Notes under the pieces: model-generated
What the model was told of the DNA's origin: nothing
Database searches by the model: none
The model's input: the letters and a program-made list of their open reading frames with translations, nothing else
Position numbers and translations under genes: made by a program
Origin: Burkholderia sp.
GTDB taxonomy: Bacteria; Pseudomonadota; Gammaproteobacteria; Burkholderiales; Burkholderiaceae
NCBI GenBank assembly: GCA_028292565.1
Contig: JAQGMD010000438.1
Coordinates: 1-5,223, forward strand
Direction of reading: 5' to 3'
DNA length: 5,223 nucleotides
Shown here: piece after piece, positions 1 to 5,223 of the stretch
Layout of the letters: each line of letters opens with the position of its first letter
How positions within the stretch are numbered: the first letter of the stretch is position 1

Positions 1-779
1 GAGTCCATCAAGCCCTTCGTGTACGGATGTTGTGGTGTCTCGATTACTGCGCGCACGGTGCCCTGTTCGACGATCCTGCCGGCAGACATCACCGCGACGC
101 GATCGGCCAGACCTGCCACTACCGCAAGGTCATGCGTGATCCAGATCAGGCTGGTCCCCGACTCACGGCACAGCTTCTGCATTTCGTACAGGATCTGCCC
201 CTGGATAGTGACGTCGAGCGCGGTGGTCGGCTCATCAGCAATGATCAGGTCCGGCTTGTTCAACAGCGCGATGGCGATCGCCACCCGTTGCCGCATGCCG
301 CCGGAGAATTGATGCGGATAGGCGTTCAGCCGTTCTTCCGGTGAAGGAATGCCCACACGCGCCAGCGCTTCACGCGCGCGCTCGCGGGCGGTTGCCTTGC
401 TGACGGACTGATGGGCGAGCACCGCTTCTATCATCTGTGTATCGATGCGCAGCACCGGATTGAGTGTCATCATCGGATCCTGGAAAATCATCGCGATGCG
501 ATTGCCGCGCAAGTCACGCAATTGCTGTTCGCGCATCTGGCGCAGGTCCTGGCCCTTGAACAGGATTTGTCCGCCAACCACTTTTCCAGGTGGATCGACG
601 AGACCGAGGATCGCGCTGCCGGTGACCGATTTTCCGGACCCCGATTCGCCGACCAGCCCCAAAACCTCGCCCGCTTCGACGCGGAAACTGACGTCGTCGA
701 CAGCCTTGGCGACGCCGGCCCGGGTGTAGAACCAGGTCTTCAGTTCATTTACGATCAATGTAGGCATGCTCATGCTCAT
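1..779 (-). CDS. Peptide/nickel-type ABC transporter ATP-binding protein (DppD/OppD-like), C-terminus off the left edge
   Basis: ATPase subunit that would hydrolyse ATP on the cytoplasmic face to drive the importer encoded upstream. The frame reads 259 residues before leaving the window. All nucleotide-binding motifs are visible and intact: Walker A GESGSGKS (residues 44-51), Q-loop [10 protein letters not shown] (Q100), signature FSGGMRQRV (158-166), Walker B LIIADEP (178-184) followed by the D-loop TALD, and H-loop ITHDLAV (H216). The sequence ends in [12 protein letters not shown], the start of the oligopeptide/dipeptide C-terminal region; family members run to roughly 320-330 residues, so about 65 are missing. 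ATG at 779 overlaps the stop of the preceding permease as ATGA. Two more in-frame ATGs lie at 773 and 767, and no clear Shine-Dalgarno separates them, so the start is chosen for translational coupling. The family is certain; the substrate is not known. Confidence 0.95.
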   Translation of the reverse strand, partial: MSMSMPTLIVNELKTWFYTRAGVAKAVDDVSFRVEAGEVLGLVGESGSGKSVTGSAILGLVDPPGKVVGGQILFKGQDLRQMREQQLRDLRGNRIAMIFQDPMMTLNPVLRIDTQMIEAVLAHQSVSKATARERAREALARVGIPSPEERLNAYPHQFSGGMRQRVAIAIALLNKPDLIIADEPTTALDVTIQGQILYEMQKLCRESGTSLIWITHDLAVVAGLADRVAVMSAGRIVEQGTVRAVIETPQHPYTKGLMD

Positions 780-782
780 GCT
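765..782. repeat. Three exact tandem copies of CATGCT at the permease/ATPase junction
   Basis: CATGCT occurs at 765-770, 771-776 and 777-782. On the coding (minus) strand this is AGCATG three times. It supplies the last bases and stop of the permease and three in-frame ATG codons, so the ATPase begins M-S-M-S-M-P. The repeat is seen directly; any regulatory role is inference. Confidence 0.8.
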
Positions 783-1678
783 TGCAGTCGGGGATTGAGC
801 ACGTCGCGCAATTGGTCAGCGACGAGGTTGACCGAAACAATGGTCAGCAGTAGCGCCAGTCCCGGGAAAAAGCTGATCCAGTATTTGCCGGCCAACATGT
901 ATTGAAAGCCGTTGGAAATCAATAGCCCGAGCGACGGTTCGGTGGGCGGCAGTCCGAGTCCGAGAAATGACAGCGTCGCTTCCAGCGTAATCGCCGCGGC
1001 GACCTGCAATGCCGCTATCACGATCAACGGTGGCAGGCAGATTGGCAGCAGGTGCCTGAACAGGATGCGCGGCGTGGAAAGCCCAAGCAGCCGCGCCGCT
1101 TCGATATATTCCTTGCGGCGTTCGACGATGGCGGCGCTCCGCATGGTGCGCGCGTAATAGGCCCACTGGACCAGCACTAGCGCGAGGACGATTTTTTCCG
1201 TGCCTCTGCCGAGTATGGCAAGCAGGATCAGTGCGATCAGGATCGCCGGAAAGGAAAGCTGGATATCGGCGATGCGCATGATCAGCGCCTCGATGCGGCC
1301 GCCAAAAAAGCCGGCGATCAGGCCGAGCGTCATACCCAGTGCCAGCGCCAGCAGCGTGGCGGAGGCGCCGACGCCGATGCTGACCCGCAAGCCGTAGAGG
1401 ATGGCGGACAGCATGTCGCGGCCCTGTTCATCGGTGCCGAGCCAATATACGCGCGCGCCATCAGCGGACGGCGAGCCGGGCGCGAGGCGCGTATCCGATA
1501 TGTCGAGTTGCGCCAGGTCGTAAGGATTTTGCGGCGCCAGTACCGGCGCGAAGATCGCGGCGATCAGGATCAGCAGCAGGAGCGCCGATCCAACTAACGC
1601 GGTCTTGCTTTCAAAAAACGCGGCAATGAAACGCTTGAACGGATGGACGGGGGAGGGTACGGCAGGCACTACCATCAT
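776..1678 (-). CDS. Peptide/nickel-type ABC transporter permease, DppC/OppC-like
   Basis: Inner-membrane channel subunit, 300 residues, the usual size for DppC-type permeases. After a short cytoplasmic N-terminus comes the OppC N-terminal segment with the first membrane helix (about 28-48, ending FAPVLAP). A periplasmic stretch follows, leading into the diagnostic LGTDEQGRDMLSAILYGLR motif (80-98), then five further hydrophobic segments (about 101-126, 140-157, 162-176, 214-240, 268-288). The ATPase-contacting EAA loop is YIEAARLLGLS...HLLP (191-212). ATG at 1678 overlaps the upstream permease stop as ATGA, with GAGG (1686-1689) 7 bases before it; a second Met follows immediately. The gene also overlaps the ATPase start by 4 bases, so the three genes are probably translated as a coupled unit. 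It would pair with the DppB-like subunit as a heterodimeric pore. Confidence 0.95.
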   Translation of the reverse strand: MMVVPAVPSPVHPFKRFIAAFFESKTALVGSALLLLILIAAIFAPVLAPQNPYDLAQLDISDTRLAPGSPSADGARVYWLGTDEQGRDMLSAILYGLRVSIGVGASATLLALALGMTLGLIAGFFGGRIEALIMRIADIQLSFPAILIALILLAILGRGTEKIVLALVLVQWAYYARTMRSAAIVERRKEYIEAARLLGLSTPRILFRHLLPICLPPLIVIAALQVAAAITLEATLSFLGLGLPPTEPSLGLLISNGFQYMLAGKYWISFFPGLALLLTIVSVNLVADQLRDVLNPRLQA

Positions 1679-2652
1679 GCAGTGGCCTCACTGATACGAA
1701 CGCGCGGGTCAAGCACGGAATAGACGATATCCACCAGCAGGTTGATGAAGACATACAGGGTGACGATCATCAGCAGGTAAGCGACGATCACAGGCCGGTC
1801 GAGCAGGTTGATCGAATCCAGCAACAGCTTGCCCATGCCGGGCCACGCGAAAATGGATTCGGTGACGACGGCAAATGCGATCAGCGAACCGAACTCCAGT
1901 CCGATGACGGTCACGATCGGGACCAGGATGTTTTTCAGCACATGCACGCCGATCACCCGCCGCTCGCTCAATCCTTTGGCGCGCGCAAACCGGACGTAAT
2001 CTTGCGTAAGCGCTTCACGGGTACCAGCGCGTGTGAGTCGTATGATCAGCGCGAGCTTGAACAGTGCCAGATTGGTTGCCGGCAGGATGATGTGTCTCCA
2101 TCCGTCCGCAGTCAGCAGAGACAGCGGCACGCCGAATACATCGACGGTGGGGCCGCGTCCACTGGCGGGCAGCCACCCGAGGTGCACCGAGAACAGCATG
2201 ATCAGCACCAGCCCGACCCAGAAGGTGGGGAGCGAGAAACCGAGGATCGAAACCGCCATGATGGTTTTTCCGGAGAACCGGTCCGGCCGCAAGCCGGCCC
2301 ACAGCCCGAGCGGAATGCCGAGGACCACCGCGATCAGCATCGCCGTCACTGCAAGTTCCAGCGTAGCAGGCATGCGCTCGACGATCAGTTGCAGCGCCGG
2401 CGCGCCATGCACGAAAGAATTACCGAGGTCACCCGCGAGCGCGTGTTGAAGATAGAGCCAGTACTGCATCCAGATCGGCTTGTCGAGGCCGAGCGCCGCG
2501 GTCGCGCGCGCGATCTCCGCATGATCGGCTTGCGGGTTGATCAGGATGTCCACCGGATTGCCGATCGCGTACACGCCCATGAACACCAGCAGTGACATGA
2601 TGAAGAGGACGAACAGGGTTTGCAGCAGGCGGTGGGTGATGAAGGAAAGCAT
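1675..2652 (-). CDS. Peptide/nickel-type ABC transporter permease, DppB/OppB-like
   Basis: First channel subunit of the importer, 325 residues with about six membrane helices (roughly 9-30, 100-122, 131-156, 186-206, 243-268, 287-311). The N-terminus MLSFITHRLLQTLFVLFIMS is typical of this subfamily, as are GDLGNSF (74-80) and the PATLELA helix start (95-101). The EAA loop is YVRFARAKGLSERRVIGVHVLKN...VP (219-245), followed by a typical TESIFAWPGMGKLL (264-277) and a C-terminus ending near YSVLDPRVRI (311-320). The open frame extends upstream to 2808, but that extension is not family-like and overlaps the end of the binding-protein gene. ATG 2652 fits the family N-terminus, although the bases before it (ATCCCCC) contain no Shine-Dalgarno. 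The stop overlaps the next permease start by 4 bases. Confidence 0.93.
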   Translation of the reverse strand: MLSFITHRLLQTLFVLFIMSLLVFMGVYAIGNPVDILINPQADHAEIARATAALGLDKPIWMQYWLYLQHALAGDLGNSFVHGAPALQLIVERMPATLELAVTAMLIAVVLGIPLGLWAGLRPDRFSGKTIMAVSILGFSLPTFWVGLVLIMLFSVHLGWLPASGRGPTVDVFGVPLSLLTADGWRHIILPATNLALFKLALIIRLTRAGTREALTQDYVRFARAKGLSERRVIGVHVLKNILVPIVTVIGLEFGSLIAFAVVTESIFAWPGMGKLLLDSINLLDRPVIVAYLLMIVTLYVFINLLVDIVYSVLDPRVRISEATA

Positions 2653-2713
2653 GGGGGATATTATCGCATCGCGGGGGAACGGGACGATGCAACTTCCCTC
2701 TCCCGCAAGAGCT

Positions 2714-2734
2714 GTAGGGCGGGTCGCGACCCGC
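2714..2734 (+). repeat. REP-like element: GTAG head plus perfect 16-bp palindrome, between binding protein and permease
   Basis: GTAG (2714-2717) is followed after one base by GCGGGTCGCGACCCGC (2719-2734), a perfect inverted repeat. A GTAG tetranucleotide next to a G+C-rich hairpin is the layout known for REP sequences mobilised by REP-associated tyrosine transposases. It lies 25 bases past the binding-protein stop, in the 106-base spacer before the permease. In the operon transcript the hairpin is not followed by a U-run, so it is not a canonical intrinsic terminator. Inference: it may protect the upstream mRNA from 3' exonucleases and keep the binding protein in excess over the membrane subunits. 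The rest of the spacer (2653-2713 and 2735-2758) shows nothing else I can name. Confidence 0.55.
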
Positions 2735-2758
2735 TGGATGTGTTGGGGGTGTACGCTT

Positions 2759-4339
2759 TTATTCCGCCACAAACTGATGCGCAAACGTAAACTCATCCAC
2801 GCGCGCATTATATTTCAGCCCCTTGCGTACCGCCCAGGTCGCATATTGATGATGCAGCGGAATCACAGCATAGTCCTTCAGCGCGATAGTCGCGCCCTCT
2901 TTCGCAAATGCCTCGCGCTTCTTCGCATCCACCGAAGACAATGCCGACTTCACCGCTTCATCCACCTTCGGGTTGCTGTACTTGCCCCAGTTCCACGTTC
3001 CCCATCCGGTCTCCGGATTAGGCGTGCCCACCAGCGAGCGCAATGAGAAGTCGCCCGCGAGCGAACCCCATCCCAGCATCGCCACACTGAACTCTCCCGC
3101 ACGTGCCTTTCCGAAATAGGAAGACAACGGCAGCGTTTCCACTTTGGCCTGTATGCCGACCTTGCTAAGGAATTGCGCAACCGTCTGCACCACCCTCGCG
3201 TCATTCACGTAGCGATTGTTAGGTCCGTGCAGGGTCAGCGCAAAACCATCCGGGTAGCCGGCATCAGCCAGCAGTTTCTTCGCGCCTGCCACATCGTAGG
3301 CTTCCACCTTAAGCGTTTCAACGTGACCGAAGATGCCAGGCGAAACGATGTTCGATGCGGGTATGGCCAAGCCTTCCATAGTGTGTTGGACCAGGGCCGG
3401 ACGGTTGATCGCCTTCGAGATTGCCTGGCGGACGCGCACGTCTTTCAACGGATTTTTCTCGAGCGGTTTGCCGGATTTGTCGAATACGTAGGGCGACTTG
3501 TCGCGCGACTGGTCGAGGTGCCAGAAAATCGTCCGCCACGACACCTTTTGTTCAAGCTTGAATTTCGGGTTGTTGCGCAGCTTGCCCAGGTCCGCGGTCG
3601 GGACTCCTTCGATTGCATCGACGTCTCCCGCGAGCAGGGCGGCCAGGCGCGGCGTGTCGGAGGTGATGATGCGGAACGTTACTTTCTCCCATGCCGGTTT
3701 GGTGCCCCAGTACTGGTCGTTGCGCACGACTTCAATGCGGTCGCCGCGCTTGAACGCGGCAAATTTGAACGGACCGGTACCCACCAGCGCCTTGCCGGTA
3801 TTGAAGTCCTCAGTACTCGCGTTCTGCGCGGCTTTTTTGGAGACGATGAAAATCGAATTCATATCCAGCGGCAAAGGCCCGTAGGGCGCCGCTGTTTTCA
3901 GCCGCAAGGTATAGGGATCGACGATCTGTTTGTCGACGATCTGCTTGGTGTAGCTGGTGAACGGGCCGGGGCTGTTGATCAGCGCCGCCGGACGGTCAAG
4001 CGAGAACATCACATCCTCCGCGGTCAGCTCCGATCCGTCATGGAACTTGACGCCCCGGCGCAGCTTGAATTCCCAGGTGGTGGGGTCGACCGCACGCCAC
4101 GAAGTCGCGAGGCCGGGTATCAGTTGACCGTTGGCGTCCACGTGCACCAGTGAATCGAACAGGTGCTGCGAGAATGCGATATTGGGAGCGATGTTGACGA
4201 AGTGCGGATCGAGGGAGGACACGTCGGACGACAGTGCGATCTTCAGGTCGGCGGCATGAACCGCTGCGGTGCCTGACAACACGGTGCACAGGGCGATAGC
4301 AGAAGCCATGAGAGAGAGCTTTTTGTTTATCGTGGACAC
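2759..4339 (-). CDS. Periplasmic substrate-binding protein of a peptide-type ABC importer (SBP_bac_5 / cluster C)
   Basis: Captures the solute in the periplasm and delivers it to the permease pair. The 526 residues match the family's usual size. Translation is placed at GTG 4339: AAGGAA (4345-4350) lies 5 bases upstream, and only this start gives a proper signal peptide ([19 protein letters not shown], cleavage after VHA about residue 29). The open frame continues upstream to an ATG at 4441, but that adds 34 residues that spoil the signal. Cys18 is not in a lipobox, so the product should be soluble. Family landmarks are SLDPHF (42-47), LIPGLATSW (73-81), [24 protein letters not shown] (87-110), LVGTGPFKF (185-193), [10 protein letters not shown] (304-313), [11 protein letters not shown] (356-366) and the late [14 protein letters not shown] (423-436). 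The substrate is not identifiable: the class includes carriers of di/oligopeptides, glutathione, nickel, opines and sugars. Confidence 0.94.
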   Translation of the reverse strand: MSTINKKLSLMASAIALCTVLSGTAAVHAADLKIALSSDVSSLDPHFVNIAPNIAFSQHLFDSLVHVDANGQLIPGLATSWRAVDPTTWEFKLRRGVKFHDGSELTAEDVMFSLDRPAALINSPGPFTSYTKQIVDKQIVDPYTLRLKTAAPYGPLPLDMNSIFIVSKKAAQNASTEDFNTGKALVGTGPFKFAAFKRGDRIEVVRNDQYWGTKPAWEKVTFRIITSDTPRLAALLAGDVDAIEGVPTADLGKLRNNPKFKLEQKVSWRTIFWHLDQSRDKSPYVFDKSGKPLEKNPLKDVRVRQAISKAINRPALVQHTMEGLAIPASNIVSPGIFGHVETLKVEAYDVAGAKKLLADAGYPDGFALTLHGPNNRYVNDARVVQTVAQFLSKVGIQAKVETLPLSSYFGKARAGEFSVAMLGWGSLAGDFSLRSLVGTPNPETGWGTWNWGKYSNPKVDEAVKSALSSVDAKKREAFAKEGATIALKDYAVIPLHHQYATWAVRKGLKYNARVDEFTFAHQFVAE

Positions 4340-4344
4340 AGTGT

Positions 4345-4350
4345 TTCCTT
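4345..4350 (-). promoter_or_regulatory. Ribosome binding site AAGGAA deciding the GTG start of the binding protein
   Basis: On the minus strand AAAAAAGGAAACACT precedes GTG 4339. The purine-rich AAGGAA is 5 bases from the start codon, and no comparable site precedes the upstream in-frame ATG at 4441 or the internal ATG at 4309. Confidence 0.75.
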
Positions 4351-4352
4351 TT

Positions 4353-4380
4353 TTGATCGCATTGAATGGTTGTCTATTGT
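4353..4380 (+). promoter_or_regulatory. Weak candidate promoter for osmC
   Basis: On the plus strand TTGATC (4353-4358) and TATTGT (4375-4380) each match four of six consensus positions, with a 16-base spacer. This would give osmC a leader of about 130 bases. The -10 overlaps the opposite-strand -10 of the transporter operon. Other promoters nearer osmC, possibly with stress-sigma features, cannot be ruled out. Confidence 0.2.
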
Positions 4381-4381
4381 A
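4376..4381 (-). promoter_or_regulatory. Candidate -10 box TACAAT for the transporter operon
   Basis: TACAAT matches five of six positions of the sigma-70 -10 consensus. It would start transcription near 4369, giving a leader of about 30 bases before GTG 4339. No convincing -35 is visible: the hexamer 17 bases upstream is CAACTG. The promoter would therefore be weak or need an activator. Inference from sequence only. Confidence 0.4.
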
Positions 4382-4428
4382 CGGAAAACCGGCGATTGCA
4401 GTTGATGCCCTGACAGGATGCACAGGGT

Positions 4429-4440
4429 TGCGCCTGCGCA
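4429..4440. other. Short dyad TGCGC-CT-GCGCA in the divergent intergenic region
   Basis: A perfect 5-bp inverted repeat with a 2-base centre lies in the probable osmC leader. Just before it, CCCTG (4408-4412) and CAGGG (4422-4426) form another possible stem. These could be leader RNA structure or a protein site, or chance in G+C-rich DNA. The 180-base region 4340-4519 holds no gene. Confidence 0.2.
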
Positions 4441-4479
4441 TCCGGAACCGGGTCGCCGTCGACTGGTCTGATCGGGGTT

Positions 4480-4497
4480 CATGACGAGTTTGTCATG
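4480..4497. promoter_or_regulatory. Candidate operator dyad CATGAC-N6-GTCATG upstream of osmC
   Basis: Two exact 6-bp half-sites in inverted orientation are separated by 6 bases, ending 8 bases before the osmC Shine-Dalgarno. The spacing and position suit a dimeric repressor or an RNA hairpin affecting ribosome access. It does not resemble the TACAATT-AATTGTA type site known for OhrR. No regulator gene is visible in the window. Confidence 0.35.
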
Positions 4498-4505
4498 CCT
4501 ATCTG

Positions 4506-4512
4506 AAAGGAG
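4506..4512 (+). promoter_or_regulatory. Strong ribosome binding site of osmC (AAAGGAG)
   Basis: AAAGGAG lies 7 bases before ATG 4520. It decides against the in-frame ATG at 4481, which sits inside the upstream dyad, has no Shine-Dalgarno and would add 13 residues absent from the family. Confidence 0.85.
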
Positions 4513-4519
4513 CGCCACC

Positions 4520-4945
4520 ATGAAAAGAACCGGTTCTGCCATCTGGCAAGGTGATCTGAAGAGCGGGAAAGGTACGATTTCCACCGAGAGCGGTGTGCTC
4601 AAGGAAACGCCATATTCATTCAGCACCCGCTTTGAAAATGGAAAAGGGTCGAACCCGGAGGAATTGATTGCCGCGGCGCATGCCGGCTGTTTCACGATGG
4701 CCCTGTCGGCTGCGCTGGGCAATGCGGGATTTAAACCTGAACGACTGGCAACCCAAGCGGCTGTTACGCTGGAGCAGGTTGAGGGCAACTGGACCATCTC
4801 CACTATTGACCTGCAGCTCGATGCGAACGTCCCGGGGATAGACCGTAACAAATTCGAGGAGCTTGCGGCGGATGCGAAGAAGAATTGTCCGGTTTCGAGG
4901 GTGCTTAATGCGACGATTAATTTGAAGTCCACGCTGCAGGGCTAG
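4520..4945 (+). CDS. osmC: OsmC-type peroxiredoxin (organic hydroperoxide resistance)
   Basis: Cytoplasmic thiol peroxidase that, in this family, reduces organic hydroperoxides through a two-cysteine mechanism. The 141 residues match the roughly 143 of the E. coli protein, and much of the sequence aligns from memory: the N-terminal A-x-W-x-GD-x-K-x-GKGT-x-STESGVL stretch, TRFE around R37, [14 protein letters not shown] (45-58) and [10 protein letters not shown] (120-129). C57 is the peroxidatic cysteine and C123 the resolving one; R37 and E48 sit where the family keeps its active-site arginine and glutamate. The NPEELI...HA-x-C-F pattern and the VPGID loop (104-108) point to the OsmC rather than the Ohr branch. 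It is transcribed divergently from the transporter operon. The stop is followed after 18 bases by an inserted MITE-like element. No intrinsic terminator with a U-run is visible; the element's inverted repeats may end or stabilise the transcript (inference). Confidence 0.95.
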   Translation: MKRTGSAIWQGDLKSGKGTISTESGVLKETPYSFSTRFENGKGSNPEELIAAAHAGCFTMALSAALGNAGFKPERLATQAAVTLEQVEGNWTISTIDLQLDANVPGIDRNKFEELAADAKKNCPVSRVLNATINLKSTLQG

Positions 4946-4963
4946 CCGAAAGCACTACGTTAA

Positions 4964-4996
4964 GGCGCCGCGCAGGAATAACTTGTGCAATTTGGC
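4964..4996 (+). repeat. Left terminal inverted repeat of the MITE-like element
   Basis: Begins GGCGCCGCGCAGGAATAACT and matches the reverse complement of 5118-5150 except at positions 4, 23, 24 and 31 of the repeat. The mismatches at 23-24 fall in the centre of TTG-TG-CAA, which reads the same way (TTGTGCAA) on the plus strand at both ends. Confidence 0.85.
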
Positions 4997-5022
4997 GGAC
5001 GTAGCGGGATGCGATGCAAGGC

Positions 5023-5060
5023 GCGAGGAGGAGTCATAGCGAGCTATGGCGACGACGAGC
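5023..5060. repeat. Internal dyad of the element: CATAGC-GA-GCTATG extended by spaced G-C pairs
   Basis: A perfect 6-bp inverted repeat (5035-5040 and 5043-5048) is flanked outward by a T.G and a G-C pair (5033-5050). Two more G-C pairs lie at three-base intervals (5030-5053, 5027-5056), and C5024-G5059 and G5023-C5060 close the stem. Between them sit three tandem 5'-GA/5'-GA mismatch blocks (5031-5032/5051-5052, 5028-5029/5054-5055, 5025-5026/5057-5058). The regular pattern suggests a folded single strand rather than random sequence. Confidence 0.5.
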
Positions 5061-5117
5061 AACACGTACGCAAGAAGAAAGCAGAACAGTCTCTCAGCAG
5101 CGCGCCCGCTATGGCAA

Positions 5118-5150
5118 GCAAAATTGTGCAAGTTATTCCTGCGCGGTGCC
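5118..5150 (-). repeat. Right terminal inverted repeat of the MITE-like element
   Basis: Ends GTTATTCCTGCGCGGTGCC on the plus strand, mirroring the left repeat. It is immediately followed by TAA, the same triplet that precedes the left repeat. Confidence 0.85.
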
Positions 5151-5154
5151 TAAT

Positions 5155-5168
5155 ACTACATTTGTAGT
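5155..5168. promoter_or_regulatory. Candidate BlaI/MecI/CopY-type operator ACTACA-TT-TGTAGT
   Basis: A perfect 6+6 inverted repeat with a 2-base centre contains TACA-N2-TGTA, the core recognised by BlaI/MecI and CopY winged-helix repressors (established family knowledge). With neighbouring bases it reads TACTACA-TT-TGTAGTT. It lies 34 bases before a possible start codon at 5202 and 4 bases after the MITE-like element. No -35/-10 pair is obvious around it. The controlled gene would lie mostly beyond the right edge. Confidence 0.4.
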
Positions 5169-5201
5169 TTCGGCCGCCGCAATCATTCCTGGTGAATTTT
5201 T

Positions 5202-5223
5202 ATGCAAAACTTTCCGTCGATTT
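5202..5223 (+). CDS. Possible start of a gene running off the right edge
   Basis: ATG at 5202 is preceded by GGTGA (5191-5195), a good match to the anti-Shine-Dalgarno, with a 6-base gap. The frame stays open for the seven codons left (MQNFPSI). The dyad at 5155-5168 would be well placed as its operator. Too little is visible to assign a family. An alternative is the end of a minus-strand gene: that strand reads KSTESFA then TAA at 5202-5200. Confidence 0.25.

Larger units (their letters stand above)
4964..5150. mobile_element. 187-bp MITE-like palindromic element (non-autonomous)
   Basis: The element is bounded by inverted repeats matching at 29 of 33 positions (4964-4996 against 5118-5150). 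It is flanked on both sides by the triplet TAA (4961-4963 and 5151-5153), compatible with a 3-bp target duplication, though three bases can match by chance. Pairing continues inward with TAGCGGG (5002-5008) against CCCGCTA (5105-5111), offset by one base. It has no credible coding capacity; an open frame across it (4985-5167) has no ribosome site and no protein-like pattern. The size, terminal repeats and lack of genes fit a miniature inverted-repeat transposable element or a large extragenic palindrome. I believe related sequences recur in betaproteobacterial genomes but cannot verify this here. Confidence 0.7.

Noticed and set aside
411..905. 164-residue plus-strand open frame
   Set aside because: Antisense to the ATPase and the permease C-terminus, where the minus strand shows intact Walker motifs.
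1942..2595. 217-residue plus-strand open frame
   Set aside because: Antisense to the DppB-like permease; highly charged (Arg, Asp, His, Gln), low-complexity composition typical of a shadow frame.
2700..2734. Intrinsic terminator between binding protein and permease
   Set aside because: The hairpin is strong, but on the transcribed strand it is followed by CCUACAGCUC, not a U-run, and the downstream genes clearly belong to the same transporter.
3173..4153. 326-residue plus-strand open frame
   Set aside because: It lies wholly antisense to the well-supported binding-protein gene, has no ribosome site, and is rich in Arg, Gly and Val without domain motifs. It is a shadow of G+C-rich coding DNA.
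4340..4441. Upstream ATG (4441) as the binding-protein start
   Set aside because: It would bury the signal peptide behind 34 extra residues; GTG 4339 has a ribosome site and gives a normal signal peptide.
4481..4519. Upstream ATG (4481) as the osmC start
   Set aside because: It adds 13 residues foreign to the family, lacks a Shine-Dalgarno, and lies within an inverted repeat; ATG 4520 has AAAGGAG at ideal spacing.
4327..4932. 201-residue minus-strand open frame across osmC
   Set aside because: Antisense to osmC, which has both catalytic cysteines and a strong ribosome site. The frame also runs over the divergent promoter region.
5124..5156. Outward promoter made by the right end of the element (TTGTGC ... 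TAATAC)
   Set aside because: Both hexamers match only three of six consensus positions and the 21-base spacing is too long.
4985..5167. 60-residue open frame within the MITE-like element
   Set aside because: No ribosome site, spans the inverted repeats and runs through the flanking operator-like palindrome; explained by the element's structure.

Overview
The window looks like chromosomal DNA of a Gram-negative proteobacterium, most likely a betaproteobacterium (Burkholderiales, perhaps Oxalobacteraceae-like). The reasons are the G+C-rich coding sequence with G/C-biased third positions, a Sec-exported (non-lipoprotein) peptide-type binding protein, an OsmC close to the proteobacterial form, and short palindromic repeats typical of such genomes. 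The taxonomic placement is an inference from resemblance, not a search result.

Positions 1-4339 hold one operon on the minus strand, a peptide/nickel-type (Opp/Dpp) ABC importer read from right to left. It contains a periplasmic solute-binding protein (2759-4339), a DppB-type permease (1675-2652), a DppC-type permease (776-1678) and a DppD-type ATPase (1-779, cut by the left edge). The last two junctions are 4-base ATGA overlaps, which suggests translational coupling. The binding protein is separated from the first permease by 106 bases carrying a GTAG-headed perfect palindrome that looks like a REP element. A second ATPase (DppF-type) would be expected beyond the left edge. The binding protein captures the solute in the periplasm, the two permeases form the channel, and the ATPase powers transport. 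The substrate cannot be fixed from sequence.

Positions 4340-4519 form a divergent intergenic region. It holds the likely transporter promoter, with a good -10 on the minus strand, and the leader of osmC on the plus strand, with a strong Shine-Dalgarno and a short dyad just upstream.

osmC (4520-4945) encodes an intact thiol peroxidase of the OsmC/Ohr superfamily with both redox cysteines. It is not obviously linked in function to the transporter.

The right end (4946-5223) is non-coding apart from a possible gene start at 5202. It is the most interesting part: a 187-bp MITE-like element (4964-5150) with about 33-bp imperfect terminal inverted repeats, flanking TAA triplets and an internal dyad of G-C pairs spaced by tandem G.A mismatches. 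Four bases beyond it lies a perfect ACTACA-TT-TGTAGT palindrome resembling a BlaI/MecI/CopY-type operator.
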